Assembly: GCA_903813345.2 (NCBI GenBank)
Contig: CAIIXF020000012.1
Coordinates: forward strand, 8,442,432 to 8,506,431
From: Owenia fusiformis
Lineage: Eukaryota > Annelida > Polychaeta > Sabellida > Oweniidae
DNA: 64,000 bases
Direction: 5' to 3'
Shown: positions 24,601 to 39,600 of the stretch, piece by piece
How the letters are laid out: every line of letters starts with the position of its first letter
How positions within the stretch are numbered: position 1 is the stretch's first letter
Notes under the pieces: generated by a model
Databases searched by the model: none
What the model was told of the DNA's origin: nothing
The model's input: the letters and a program-made list of their open reading frames with translations, nothing else
Position numbers and translations under genes: made by a program

Positions 24601-27600
24601 CAATGTTAACCTATGACTTAATAATATTAGGGATGTTTAGCTAGACAGTGATATAATAAAACAAATATTTTACTCTATTTTCGGTGAATACCTGTAGCAC
24701 TTTCACAAGGTGATATTCCACTTGCACTTCGGGCTTCGTTGAATATCACTTGTGAAAAATGTATAGGTATTCACCTCAATAGAGTGAAATATTTGTTCAA
24801 TGTTATCTTCATTTTGCGGCTAATACATTTCATTTTGACCATGGGAGTATTTGGCACCCCTTCCTTTGTGTTTTTCAATATTATAGTGAATCCACAATAC
24901 ATTACCAAATGTTAGTATTTCCCAAAGGAGAATACCATAGGCCCAAACATCATTCTTTGTTGTGTAGATATTGTGGAAAAGAGCTTCAGGAGACATACAT
25001 CTAATTGGAAGACGGCCCTACAATATGATGCATATTCAAATGTCAGTATTTCCCTATATTAGGTCTATACAGGGCGATAAAAAAAACGCAACAAGTAGTT
25101 ATCTCGTAAAATCACAAAACTAGTAATGACTACATCAATTTCATTCAAAATTCCATAAAGCTTTGTAATGATATGTCATTCACACGTGGTAATGGCTTGG
25201 TGAGAAATCTTTTCATTTGCACAGTAGGTCAAAGTCGGCTCTGGACCAAGTTTTAGATATCGAAAAATCAGTGCAAGGGCTAAGCGCCAATGGAAATTCC
25301 CCTGACTTGAATTGTTGTGACTTTTCTTTTGGAGTTATCTCAGGAGCATCTGTGCTCACGATTCCTTCATCTGATTTTGCAAAACCTCGAGAAAGAATTG
25401 CCCATGGGCTGCTTTTCTCTGCTTTAACCCACAGATGACTTGGGGCTGAACCATGCATGATGTGGACAGATGAGCGCATCTTTATATGCAAGGAAGTGGT
25501 GGCAATTTGGAGGGATATAGGATATATCCTTGCAAGAGTATGAGTATGAACACTTTAATGTCTCTGCCACACCTGTCACACCATCTTCCAATAGCCCCTA
25601 TGCCCCTTGCACTGACTTTTACAATGTTTAAAACTTAGATCCAAGCTAAATTTTGCCCCACTTTGCAAAATTAATGATTATTCGGCAAGGAATGTCTCTC
25701 TGTGAATGATATTCCATTGCAAAGAGGATCTAGAAGTAATTTGGCTTTTTGGTAAATTGAATGAAAATGGTGCAGTCAGCATTGGTTTTATGTTTTCTTC
25801 CAATATTGCATCGGGCTCTGTACACCGACTTTTGCTATGTTTATAACTTGGTCCCAGGCTAATTTTGGCCCACTTTGCAAATGGAATGATTACTCGCCCA
25901 ACCATGACCAAATATCAATGAATGATATATCATTGTAAAGAGGAGTCACATGGTGCATTGAATGAAATCAGTGCTGTTATCACTGGTGTTGTGCTTTTCC
26001 GAGATAACCATCTGTTGCGTTTTTTGATACACATTGTTCTGTACCATAGGCAGTGAAGACGCCAAAACATGAACAATTCGGAATGAGGTAAAGTGAAAAA
26101 ATGATAAAATTATATTTTTACCAAAACCTGATGAAAACATAATTTAATAGTATGTAATTGATCCACGAAATGATTTTAGTATACTCACTCGATTTTTTCG
26201 TTATCTATTTATGTCTAAACCAATGCTATTGGCCATGCCGACGAGGAAAATCATTAGGGAAAGTGAAAACACCATTGGTTTAATACTTACTTCTATGTGA
26301 AAAACAAAACAGTTTGAACAATGGCACAGACTCCAGTTCAACACGTGTAACTGTATTTAAAGATGGATTGAATGGAAGTTCTTAAAGAAAAGTGACAAAG
26401 TAATTGAATACCCACATTTGACAAGAGGTTAACAAAACATAAGTTTCTTTTTGTTTTTTGTATTACGTATTTCTCGTGCAAAAGAAAAACATGAAAGAAT
26501 ATATGAATAAACTGTTTAAACACAAACCTTACAATCAAAATATAATTTGTATCAACGGTCACATTTGTATTCAGCGATGAAGTGTTTCTTGCGAACAATT
26601 ACGAAGAGTGTAAAACATATTGACGAGGAAATTGGCCCTTTTTGGCTCGGCTCACTAATATGCTCTGGTTTAATATGTTTGCTACAAATTAAAGATACTT
26701 AATAATACATTTTATTATCAGATGAAGTTTCAGAGGTCTGGTGTAAATCATGCTCTTTCTATAAATTAATGCATGATACAGCGATAACGTACAGTAAAGA
26801 GAAGATGGTGTGCACGTTTCAATTTTTGTTCATTTTATATCGTAATGAACCAAATCAGCAGTGATCAGAGAGTTGATGTGTTACAAATTTAATATATGAC
26901 TTCTGGGGATAAATGAATTGATTTTGAACCTGAAAATAACGTTTTTTATAACAAAATATTATATCGTTTCTGGTAGTATATTACATAACACATTCCAGAG
27001 CGGATTCCTCCCCGGTCATAGCTCTCAGTTACAACTAATCTCAATTATTGACTATTTAACTACTTGTATCGACAATGGTGATCAAATATTTGGAGTCTTT
27101 CTTGATATCTCAGCAGCCTTCGCCACTTTACCACACACTCATTTGAACGCTAAACTCAAAGGATATGGTCTTGGCGCGGATATTCTGAGCCTCACTAAAT
27201 CTTATTTGAAAAACCGAAAAGTAAGTGTTGTTATTGATGGGCACACCTCTGAGCTATCACCTGAAAACTATATCAATGCCGGTGTACCCCAGAGATCTCT
27301 TCTCGGACCGTTATTCTTCCTATTATATATTAATGACATGCCTGATAATATTACCAATAAGTGCTTTATCTATGCCGATGATACGTCAGTCTATTGTCCT
27401 TACTCAATTGATAACTATATTGAAAAAATGACTACCCTACAAGAGGACATGGCCTACATTATTTCTTAGTCAAACAAAAGGAACCTCCAATTTAAGGCAT
27501 CAAAGAGTGCACATGTCATCTTCCACGGCAATAATTCCTTCCTACGACTATCCACTTGATCTTGATGACAAAACCATAACCAAAACAACCTACCATAAAC

Positions 27601-30600
27601 ACCTAGGACTCATATTGGACACCAAGTTAACTTTTAACTTGCATTTAAGCATGCTCGTGTCTCGCATCGATAAACTTCTAAACCCACTTAAAGCACTTGA
27701 AGACTAAAGTCTCGGGAGTTCACCTATCCATACTGTTTAAATCGTTTATTCAACCTCATCTGGACTTTTGTGATATTATTTATGGGTGTGGCAACATGAC
27801 AAAGCTCAGACTTCTTAATTTACAATATAAAGCAGGCATTATTGTTTCAGGATCTATCTATGGTTCAAACAATTCTAAAGTTTTGCACTGAATAAACTGG
27901 TTACCACTCGAAACAAGACGCTCACACCACCGTTCTAATCTCGTGTATAAATTTTCTCGAAAATCATGCCCCGCCTATATTCAGCAAATCTTTGAGCGCT
28001 ATGGACGCATTGATGACCATCGCGAACCGCTTCGACTTTTAACTACCAAGGGCATGTGGCGCTATATTGTATAGATCTTGTGTATTTAAGTGTATAACAG
28101 AATGGAATAACATTGCTGCTGATACAAAACAATCTGAAACCATTGACATTTTTAAATCAAAAATTCGAAGTCTCGCCTCTAAGAATAATATTATATCAAC
28201 CGTTTCTCTGAAAATTACCAGAAAGCGAGAAACGTTTTTAAATAGATTAAGATGTGATTTGCTTCAAAACTCACAACTCAACTCACATAATGTTAACACC
28301 CATCCTACTCCTATCTGTGCCTGTGGAAAAGAGTAAGATAGTAACAGTTAGACACTTTCTATTTAGATGTGATCTCACTAAAACATTCATCAATTCAATC
28401 AGTTAATAGAAATATTGTCTATAGATTACCCTTTACTTCATTTTAACGATATGAATCACACTTGTAAGATAAATATTTTCCTATATGGCTCCAAATATTA
28501 CCACCTCAAAACTAACTTTTCCTTGTTGCAGCTTAGCTGTAAATATATGGAGATGGCTGTCAGAGACCGTTAGGAGCTAACATTCCTGGGAATGTAACAC
28601 ATGGGAAGTTAATAAATGCTTAATTTGCCTATTAATACCATGTACAAAGGGTATTAATGTCCAAATGGACACAACCAAGGATAAAATTGCTTAAATAAAT
28701 AAAAAACAAAACAAAAAAAACTCAGCAGTGGGACAGTCATACAAACGGATTGCATTTTTGTCACTTATTCCAAGAAAGAATTGATTCCATACTGTCGTAA
28801 TAGTTCCTGTTACACGACTGATAAATATTCTCTCTTCTCTTTTGATTCAGCACATGGATGTTTTTCTTTTTGAATCCAGGCACGTCTGTAGTTAGCTTAC
28901 CTGTCTGTGCATACGTACACTAACTAATATATAATTCCTTATTGAATTAAAACAATGTAATGGGGAAAAGTTTTGGAATAAGTGAGTAATGCATAACACC
29001 TTTCATGTATTGGATAGAGATAGATAAGAAGCTTGAAAATCAGTTTGGTCGTATACAAGCATATGTTACCAACCTCCCCCCTCTACTTGACTAAATTTTT
29101 TCCCCAACTTATGTTGTAGTGGGGGGGGGTCAAAATGACTTGTAGCTAGACTACAAATAAGTGAGAGCTGGCCATTGTCTAATGTTGATAGATGAGGGTG
29201 GGGTGGGGGTGGTATATTAAGATATGTCTATGTAAAATAAATAAGTAGCTATGGAAAATAATTGGTAATCGTTTGCAATTGGTTATATTAGTTGAGATAT
29301 CTTATGCCAAAGACTGAAGAAACAAATATCAGATGTTGGCGTATTCATTGCTTTTTGTGAGAAACGTGAAAATAAATGTGATATTCTCACAAAATATATT
29401 CTCACAAAATGAGTCTCAGCAGAAACTTACAGACTGGTTGCCATTTTGATTTTGAATTTTTTGTTCTGAATTTTTGGAAAATTAAAACATTGGTATACTT
29501 TATTTACACTCCTCATCGTAAGTTTGACAACCTTAGCTCCCCCCTTGAACTACATGTTAAAGCCTCTTTACGTCTGAATTTTTATTTACTCAACTGGCGA
29601 TGGAATAACTTATAATATTGATAAAAACGTAACTTGACTTCATTTCCAATACCTCCGAATTTTCTATTTTTTCCTCGATCCTCGATAACAATTATATAGG
29701 TCGAAAATTGATGATAAATTTGATGATTTCTTGAAAATCGTCATTCGCATATAATCCAATGGGAAATGGAGGGGTTTGAAATCAGGATATCTTTTCAGTA
29801 AATGATTCAGCAAAAAATATTTTATATACAGGGTGGTCCAAAAAAGTGAACCCTTGCAACGGGCTATATTTTCCTTAATACATGCATGAATTGGCTCATA
29901 TTATCAGATCCTGTAGAGAAAGGTCTAACATTTTTGTTGAAACCAAAATGTATTCACAGTCTTAAATTTTGAAGAAATTACAAACCTTACACAAACATAA
30001 CTGAAATTAGATATTGAGCAAAACGTTACCAGTGTGTTTACCAATGGAAATTGGTGAAACACATCAGATGATCTTAAAAATGGTTTTGGTGAAAGATATT
30101 AGTTTAAAACCTTACCATATGACAAATGGGGCACTATTTGAACGGAAAACACAGTTTTCATTTCCATTGACCATTTGGAAGCAGTTGTAACCATTTAACA
30201 GTTAAGGGACCAAAGCTCTTACAAAAATCAAAAAGAAATCTAATATTCAGTGTTTTGAGCCATATTTTATTAGAATTGGTCCATAATTAATGAAGATATT
30301 GACATTTTAGGACCATATAGGGGTATGTTGCAATTTCACTGGAAGATGAATTTGTCTTTGGAAACTAAGAACATTTCTTTGGATGACAATAGCTTTGCAA
30401 CTGACGGAGACAGGGTGCTAATTCTACCACCATAAGAGGCAGGATTCAAATCCAAACAAAGTCAGAAAACATTAGGTTTCTCAGACAACGTCTAAAATAA
30501 TTGATGATTTGCGATCACCAGATGAATCTATCTCGCAGTGACGTCACAATTAGGCTAGATTATCTTCTTTATTTTGTATTTTATATTTTTATTTTATATT

Positions 30601-33600
30601 ATTTTATTTTGATTTATTTTTCACAAAAGTTTTCTATTTGACCAGATCAACATTTATCCTAAGCACATGCCAAGTTAAGTTTAACTAAGTTTTAGTTAAT
30701 GAAAACACAGAACGATATCCAGTTAAGCGCCCCCCGATTTTGAAAAACAGGGGGGGGGGCGCTTATAGGCATCGATGTTTAGTATGGGTACCTAGTATGC
30801 CACTATTTGGTATCAAAACAAAGAGGGGGAGTTCAACTTTCAGTTCAATTACGAACATAGCGATGTAGGTCAAAATAGTTTCGACGTGAGAATGTTTACT
30901 ACGCGTTTGCCCGTCATCTCAGAATTGAGGAAATGGTAGCAAACGCGAGTTACAATAGATGGACGCTGATATCTCAAAAAGTAACCCGACTCCCTATAAT
31001 TTAATGTAGATCAATCGAACCCCTATTAATGAACCGGTACATTTTGATATATAACACTATGGGGGGGGGGTAAGCGTTTTATAGTTGATCACGAACGTCA
31101 TATTTGCAAAGTATTGACGGTTATGAATTTTCAAATTTAGTGTTGGATTACGGTACTCATACCATAATATGAGGCCTAAAATTGTCTGCTAGTTGGCCAG
31201 GGACTAATATTCTGGCAGGATTTGAGAACAGAATCGATTTTTTTCGTTCTGTGTAGGGCAAACAGTGATTTAAAATCACTTTCAACCCTTCTGTGAGTAT
31301 AAAAATGGTCATAAGAGGCCCACGGAGGGTCATACATGAAAGAGAGCCCTCTGAAATTCCGTCAAAATTGCAGGTTATTTCTTCATTTTTTTGCTAAAAT
31401 TACATGATTTTGATGGCCCATATCTCCCTGAATAGCGATTTTTTAAATTTTTACAGGCTATATACACATGTCAGGTCAACAGAAACAGTAAGCATGTGTG
31501 TATTTAAATTGCTACATTGTAGCAAGCAATATTTATTTCAATATACAGATGTGGGGGAAACTGCTATTTACTTAGATTTGTGCGAAAATGGCCAAATTTA
31601 AGTCAAAATCCTCGGGACATAGGGCCTTTGTCGTAGATTTAGTCAATGATGCAACTCTTAGTAGAAGGTGTGCTATATAGGGAATGAATGCTGTTTGTCA
31701 GACGTATCATTTTCTTCAATAAACTCAGAGAAAATCAGGTTAGATTTGTGACGTCACAGTGGCAAAGTTAGACTAGCATATTTAGACTATTTGGGTAGGG
31801 CAAATTAACTCTTTTTAGCCTAAATGGATACTTTTTTCACATATTCAACCAGTTCCGACGTCTTTATTGCAGGGACAAAACATAGTGTGATGTCATAAAA
31901 CATTAATATGAGGCCTAAAATTGTCTGCTAGTTGGCCAAAGACCAATATTCGAGCAGAATTGGAGAACAGAATCGATTTGTTCGTTCTGTGTAGGGCAAA
32001 CAATACTATGAAATCACTTTCAACCCTTCTGTGAGTAAAAAAATTGTCAAAAGAGGCCCGTTGAGGGTCATGAATGAAAAGCCCTCTGAAATTCCGTCAA
32101 AATTGCAGGTTTTTTCTTCATTTTTGCTAAATTTACATGATTTTGAGGGCCCACATCTCACTGAAATTGCTACAATGTAGCAATTTTTCATTTTTACAGG
32201 CTAGATACACGTGTCAGGTCAACAGAAACAGTAAGCGTGTGTGATTTCAAAATAAACCCGTAAGGGAAACTGGAATTTGCTTAGATTTGGGCGAAAATGG
32301 CCAATTTCAGTCAAAATTCTCGGGACATAGGGCCTTTGTCGTAGATTTAGTCAATGAATCAACTATTAGTAGAAGGTGTGCCATATAGGGAATGAAAGCT
32401 GTTTGTCAGAATGTTATTTTCTTCAATAAACTCAGAGATAGTTTCCCTTTCTAGACTAAATGGATACATTTTTTCACGTATTCAGCAAGTTCCGACGTCT
32501 TTTTGCCGAAAAAAGTTGCAGAGACAAAAATCAGTGTGATGTCATTAAACATTAAGGTGTGAGGTTCCATATCCATCCGCCAAGAGGTATGACCCCTATA
32601 TACTCCATTTAAAAACCTGTGGTATTGTTCTAAATAACGCCATAGTTGGCCTCTAGGTTACCTAGTATGCCACTATTTGGTATCAAAATAAAGGGGAGTA
32701 GTTCAACTTTCATTTGAATTACGAAAATAGCGATGTAGGTCAAAATAGTGTCGACGTAAGCATGTTTACCCGTCATCTCAGAATTGAGGGGGGGGGGGTT
32801 ATAGTTGATCACGAACGCCATATGTTCATAGTATTGTTATGAATTTTGGAATTTGGTATTGGATTACGGTACTCATACACCTCATGTCTAATATTATTTT
32901 TATATGACGCCACACCAATAAGACGAAATATATGACAACAGTATCCATAAACAAAATACCTGAACTCTAATCGCAAACGGTCAATTTCCACGGGAAGATT
33001 GTTGAAGGGTTGGAGAATCGCAAATGTTGAAGTTCACATTTATCGGTTTTCAGTGATGTTTGGTTAGGGTTTATAATTTCTGCAAATATCAAGGCTACGA
33101 TAAATGTATATGGTTCCAACTAAAGTTTTATACCTTTCTCTGCAACATGTGATAATATCAAAGGATTTCTGCATGTAATAAGGGAAATATAGCCTGTTGC
33201 AAGGGTTCACTTTTTGGGACCACCCTGGAAAATTGAATTGTCTAACTTTTTTTGTACCACTTTAGTTTATTTGATGAATACTAAAGTTACAGTGCTTCAA
33301 AGTCATTTTTGAAAATAATGTTTCGCCTCTGGACGAGCCGGACGTACGACAAACGGAACTGAAGTACTTCGATGCTACTAGGGACATTTTCACAAAAACT
33401 GTCTTAGGACGTATTTAGAACGAGCTAGAAGTAATTGCAAATGGGCTTAAACTTATTAAGAACGTATTACAGACTGGGTATGAACAAGTTAGCAACAAAT
33501 AGAGCGATCACACCAAACTAGTTGCCACTGCGTTCTTCAAAACGTTCCCGAACTTGTTTTAAACTGTTTAAAAACGGGATGGACGTAGCTGCAACTATTT

Positions 33601-36600
33601 AAGGTCTATTTACGAACTTCATGAACGTTCTCGGGCAGGAAGGTGATTTTAGAATTTTGAAACATTTTAAAAGTCGTTGGCGACTATACCGTTCTGTAAT
33701 CAGGTCATGAGACAACGTACGATATTAGCTACTACACTAGGGACGTAATTATTTTTGTCAACGAGACGCGTGTTATTATACTACGCTGTGCAATAAGATA
33801 TCGATTGCAGTACGTTCGCACATCGACGCAGTGCGACCTGAACGAACGGCGAATGCGATGGACTTATTAAAGAGTGTTTATGAACGAAGTTGCTAATTAA
33901 TTTAGAAATATTTCCCGCCCGCGTGCAGATTTATCCCGTTTTATGACTTTTTCGTATGAAGACTGGAAAGATCGATTGAGAACTAGTTTGATGTGATAGG
34001 GAGATTGTTTTGAGCTCGAGCAAATGGAAACATGCACGTAACCCCCCTATCACACCAAACTAGTTCTTACCCGTTCTTGCCAGTCCTACGAAAACGTTGT
34101 AAAACGGGCTCAATCTGGCTGTTGTCGGGAAATAATTAGCTTCTTCAGTCTTAAACAGTCTTCAATACGTCCATCTCGTTCGCAGTTCGTTCAGGTCGCA
34201 CCACGTCGGAGTGCAACGTCGTAGAACGCGTCTCTTAGTCTAGAAAGTCAACATGACCTGATTACAGAACGGTATGGTCGTCATCGAATTTTGAATCGAT
34301 TCAAAATTCTAAAATCACATTCCCGTCTGAGAACGTTCATAAAGTTCGTAAATAGACCTTAGAAAGTTGCAGCTACGTTCATTCCGTTTGCACACAGTTT
34401 AAAACCAGTTTTGAAGAACGCAGTGGCAAATTGTTTGGTGTGATAGCTATATTTTTGCTAACTCGTTCATAAGCAGTGTTAAATACATGTACGTTCTTAA
34501 TCAGTTTAAACCCGTTTGCAATTAGTTCTACCTCGTTCTCAACACGTCCGCAGACAGTTCAACTCGTTGTTAAAACGTCCCTAGTAGGATTGAAGTACGA
34601 CGGTTCCGTTCGTAGTACGTCTAGCTCGTCGTTAGTACGTTGTCACTCGTTCTTATTGTAGAACGTGACGACCACGAGAATATTTTGAGCATTGTCTAAG
34701 TTCTAGAGGACCTACCCGTTCGAGTACGTTCGATGAAGTTTGTAAATAGATCCCAAACGGTTCTTAGTAGGTCCAGTCCGTTCGTATACAGTTGAAGCCC
34801 GTTTTCGAGAACGCAGTGAGAACTAGTTTGGTGTGATAGTAAGGTAATACTTACTGGGGACTTTGTACTGTACATCTCCTTTGGACCTACATCTCTTGAA
34901 AGACCGAAGTCGGAGATCTTGCATACTTTGTTTGCACTCAGTAAGACATTTCTGGCAGCAAGGTCGCGGTGCAGGAACTACAAATTAAGGATTATACTCT
35001 TTTACCGTACTTTCACAAGGCACAGTTACAAATGTGTAGATATTGTCTAAATTCATTGCAGAAGTTCAAATTATGAGAAGCGATGGTGTCTTACTTTATT
35101 TAATGATATGTGTTCCATTCCTCTGGCGATTTGCCATCCAAACTTAGCAAACTCTTTACTGATAGTCATATCGCTTTTCTGGATGTAGTTTTTTCGTTTT
35201 CTCACTAAGTAGTTATACAGGTCGCCCAAGCTTAGGTATTCAACAAGTATTATCGGGTTACCTATTGATAATCAAAGTAATATGAAATTTGTTTACGAAT
35301 CTACGAGTTGCATCGCTATTTCAGTGCATTATTAATTTTAGTACATGAAATCGCATTATGACGTATTAAATATATATTTGTATTTATTTAATGTTTGTTT
35401 TGTTACTATTGTTAACGTTTTTTATTTATTGTTCATTTATGGTTTAAACACATTTACATGTTTTTCATGGGTAAGTCTCTGGTCCAAGCAATCCGTCTTG
35501 AATTTATAAAACGGAAGTATACGGAATTTGATGTCTTGTTTCTTTGCACATTGAGCTATATGCGCACTTACAGATAGCATTCTTTTAGTGTGCACTCGGA
35601 CTCGGTTAAATTAAATTTATAACAAATTTAATAACACTTTTCAAAATTGTATTTCAGGTGCCATTCCATTCAATTGCTGTTCATGTAGTTATGGTTTATG
35701 TTTAGAATAAACCATAAATGATAACATGTTATATTAGATTGACTGGCTGGCTGATAATAATCAATCTTCTACAAAGTTTTGACAACTTTCTTTTTTACGC
35801 TTTGATGAATGGAAACAAAGGTAGTTATTTCGCTAAATCCCAACATATACCGATAGGACGTGGTGTTGGTGAGACCTCCGTTGATTTAACATTGGGTGCA
35901 GATTGGGTGGGACCTCATGGCAATTCGTTGGGCTTCATTATGATTTGCCCGATGGGATTCGTTGGGACTTTGCCCAATGAAGCCCATTTAGTCCCATGAG
36001 ACTCGAGGGACCCGATTCGGTATCACATGGCAGAGTCCCACGAAGCCCCATTGAGAATGAACCTTTTAATTCGACCCATTGAGTATCTTTGGACTTTTCA
36101 TCATGGTATATTTGTCCATGGTATGGAATCTATAGGACGTCTAATAAAGGAGCTGGTAGCACACTATAGCGCAGCGATATTGACCTAACATTAACGTACC
36201 TACATATGTTCCCTAATAATTTTCATTATAACCGTTTAATATACTTCCGGCTTTTAGGCCGAATTATGCTTGCCATTAACAGAGGTAAAACTTACCCAAA
36301 CATGAAATCCCAATTTTTCACATGGGGTACACAATGAAACAGAAAATAATACAAAATGATTTTAAATATATATTTTAGGTTTCTAAGCTATAAGTTTGGG
36401 GTTATTTTTCTTCTTCAATACCAAAGTCATCAGTGTATCGGCGTTTTGTTTTGTTTCTAATAAGTTTGTTAATAAGATAAATGCTACAAATCACTTTTAT
36501 ATTAGAATGACAAATGCTTAAATTATGCAAGTTTTTCACAAAATGGGTCTCAATACGTTTCGAGATATGGAGTTTTATTCAGCGCTGAACATTAGCAATC

Positions 36601-39600
36601 AGAAGACCTATTACTATTCCTTGACTAATTGGGACAACAGCGAGCGAAGTACTATTTCTCGTAGTTAGATATAGCTCAATTGCTTATAAAACAACATTCA
36701 AGACCTGGTCGAATTTATGAATAATTTAGACAAATCGTTATCATTATATTCCTAAAATTTGATTGTCTACAGCGGTAAGGTCAAAGAAGAAACAACCATC
36801 AGGAAACTTGATGATAGCCAGCTGTTACGTCGAGGAAGAATTGTAAGGCGTTCGATTACATACGACTCTAATTGATTATTTGACATGCCCTTTGAAATTA
36901 TGAACAGTATGAACATTCCAATACCTCTGTAACTTTCAATTAGTCTCATCTATTTGTTATTATATTATGTTTTATAAAACATGAACAATAATTTGTTGAC
37001 CCCTTGCGATTACATGGGAAAAATTCTGGTAATAAAATTTTTAAATGGTAGGGAAACTAATATGTTCCCAATCATAAATTACCTAAATATTCAACACAAT
37101 TTTGTTGAATCTGCTTGGCTCATATTTGAAAAATCAAACAAAATCAGAAAAACACACTTGCATAATTTCACTAATTAAACACCGACATATACAGTAAAAT
37201 TATAGTATATTTTTATATTATGAGAGACTGGAAGATTTGAGTTAGAAAGGCATAGAGTGTCTCTGGTGCATGTTTGTTCTTTACAATCCCTTTATTCATT
37301 CAATACCTATGATCCCTTATGTCTTTTGATAGATTCTCCTGTTTGTGTTCCCATTCCCAACTATTTTGAACCACCATGAGCATTGACATTACTCAATATA
37401 GAGCAACAATTGGGACATGGTACCTTATTACAAGAACATCAATATTTACTTTTAAGAACAAATATTTTAGAATTCCAAATCAGCCAAGGCCTTGTAAATT
37501 CATATCAATTGCATATCTTAATATAGTTTTGCACATCTTGTTAATTATAGGTGGTGTACAACCAAACCCAGGACCCATGAAGATTTTCCCAACCAATTTT
37601 TCTTTCTGTCATATTTACACCAGATCTCTTAAAAACCACCACCAGAAAATTGATGAAATCACTTCTATTGATCTGTGTGTCAGCAAGCAGTTTGATGTTA
37701 TTGCTCTCAGTGAAACATGGCTCAATGATAATGTTAAACCAGATGAGTGATGATATTTAGATTCAAAATTATCAAAGACTTATTCGTAAATATAGAAAAA
37801 GAGCCAGGTGGTGGTGTAGCATTTTATGTTAAAGAATCAATTCCAACTACCAGACTGTTTAATTGTGAACACAATGGCCTAGAATTAATTTTGCTTAAAC
37901 TCAAAATTGGACCAAAAACTGTGATCATTGGAACTTGTTATAGACGACCTGGTATGAACGGGACTGATGGGACTCGACACACAATGCTAGCGAAGTGGGA
38001 AACAAGCTTGTTAATCTTATTCATGGCTTTAACTTATTTCAATTATTTACAAACCTACGCGATGATATGCTATTCTTGACTTACTGATTACTGACTCTCC
38101 TGCCTTTGTTTCACAAGAAGGGGTTGAACCTCCAATAGAACTAGCAAACCTAGATCACAGTTACATTCATGGGGAACTTAATCTTAAGCATAATGCCACA
38201 GTAGAATATCAACGTACCATTTTTGATTATAATAACACAGATTTTATTAACCCCAATGATCTTCTATAAAGTGCACCATGGGAAATAATTTACTGTGAAA
38301 CTAAACATACAAACACAGTTGTATCTAACTGGTATGAATTATTTTGGACGATAATTGATAGCTTCATGAATAAGAAAATAATAAATATTTCTAGTAAAGA
38401 TATACCGGGGGTAACCAAACAAATTAAACACAAATTAACAAAAGGAACAAACTTCATTCCAAGTGGAAAAAATCAAAAAATATTGCAGACTTTTACGATT
38501 TCGAGAGAAAGCAGCTGAAGTTAATTTTTAATTTCTCAGAGCAAAAAAATAGCAAAGAAAACTTGAAACTAAAACTGGCAGATAGAACGACTACTTCTAA
38601 GATGCACTTTAAAATTTTGAAGATGATGTATGGTCCAAAAGTTTCACAAGGTATCCCCTCTCTAATTGAAAATAATGAAACTTTTACTGATTCAAAAGAA
38701 AAGGCCAACTACTCCAGTAAAAACATAAAAAATAAGTGAATTTTTTTTATGAGGGGTACTATGATAAGCATTTATATTTTCTGTTGGGTGCCCCTAATCA
38801 CATTGGAATTTTCAGGGATTATGCATTCATATATAGTTAGTTGTCATGCAAAGTTTGATTTTGATTGGTCAATTGGTTACCATGGCAACACAATTTAATT
38901 GCAAAATATTGTAAATATTAAGGATAAATCTACTGTTTCCCTACAAACCCTTTTTATTTTTTCAAAATGAACATTAAGTTGAGCTTGATACATATTGAAG
39001 GAGTCAATTTACCACAAAGTGGGCGTGGCACTTTTTGTTATTTCAATTCCAAATAATTCCATGTTGACAAAATCATATTTACAAGGGTAATTAATATTGT
39101 TATTTTCTGGTATGGTGAGTCTAGTCATCTTTTGTCGATTGGTTGCCATAGTAACACAACATAATGTATGTAAATTGTTGGTAGAGGTCATTTCAGGTAT
39201 TCCTTGTTCATTAACAAATTGTTTATTACATTCATCCTTAAGAACTGTTTTAATGTATGATCTTTTTTAACAAATACAAGTTTGGATAATTGATATGCGT
39301 TTGGTATGGTAACACAACTAATAATGCAGCTGTTTGTTCAAATACTGCTCTGTTTGTCCGTCTGCCCGCCTGTCTGTCTAAGCATTTCCTGACCCATTTA
39401 CTAATCACAGATTGGTGTTATATGTGACAAAATGGTGATTCTTGACATCTTAGACTCTAGAAGATGTACAAAAAATAGACTCTATAGGCTGTATCAATCT
39501 TAGATTATGATTGTTGTTCCCATTTTAGACTCTGGGGGATGTACCCATTAAACTTAGACTATGTAGGCTGTATCAATCTTAGATTATGGATACCGTACCC

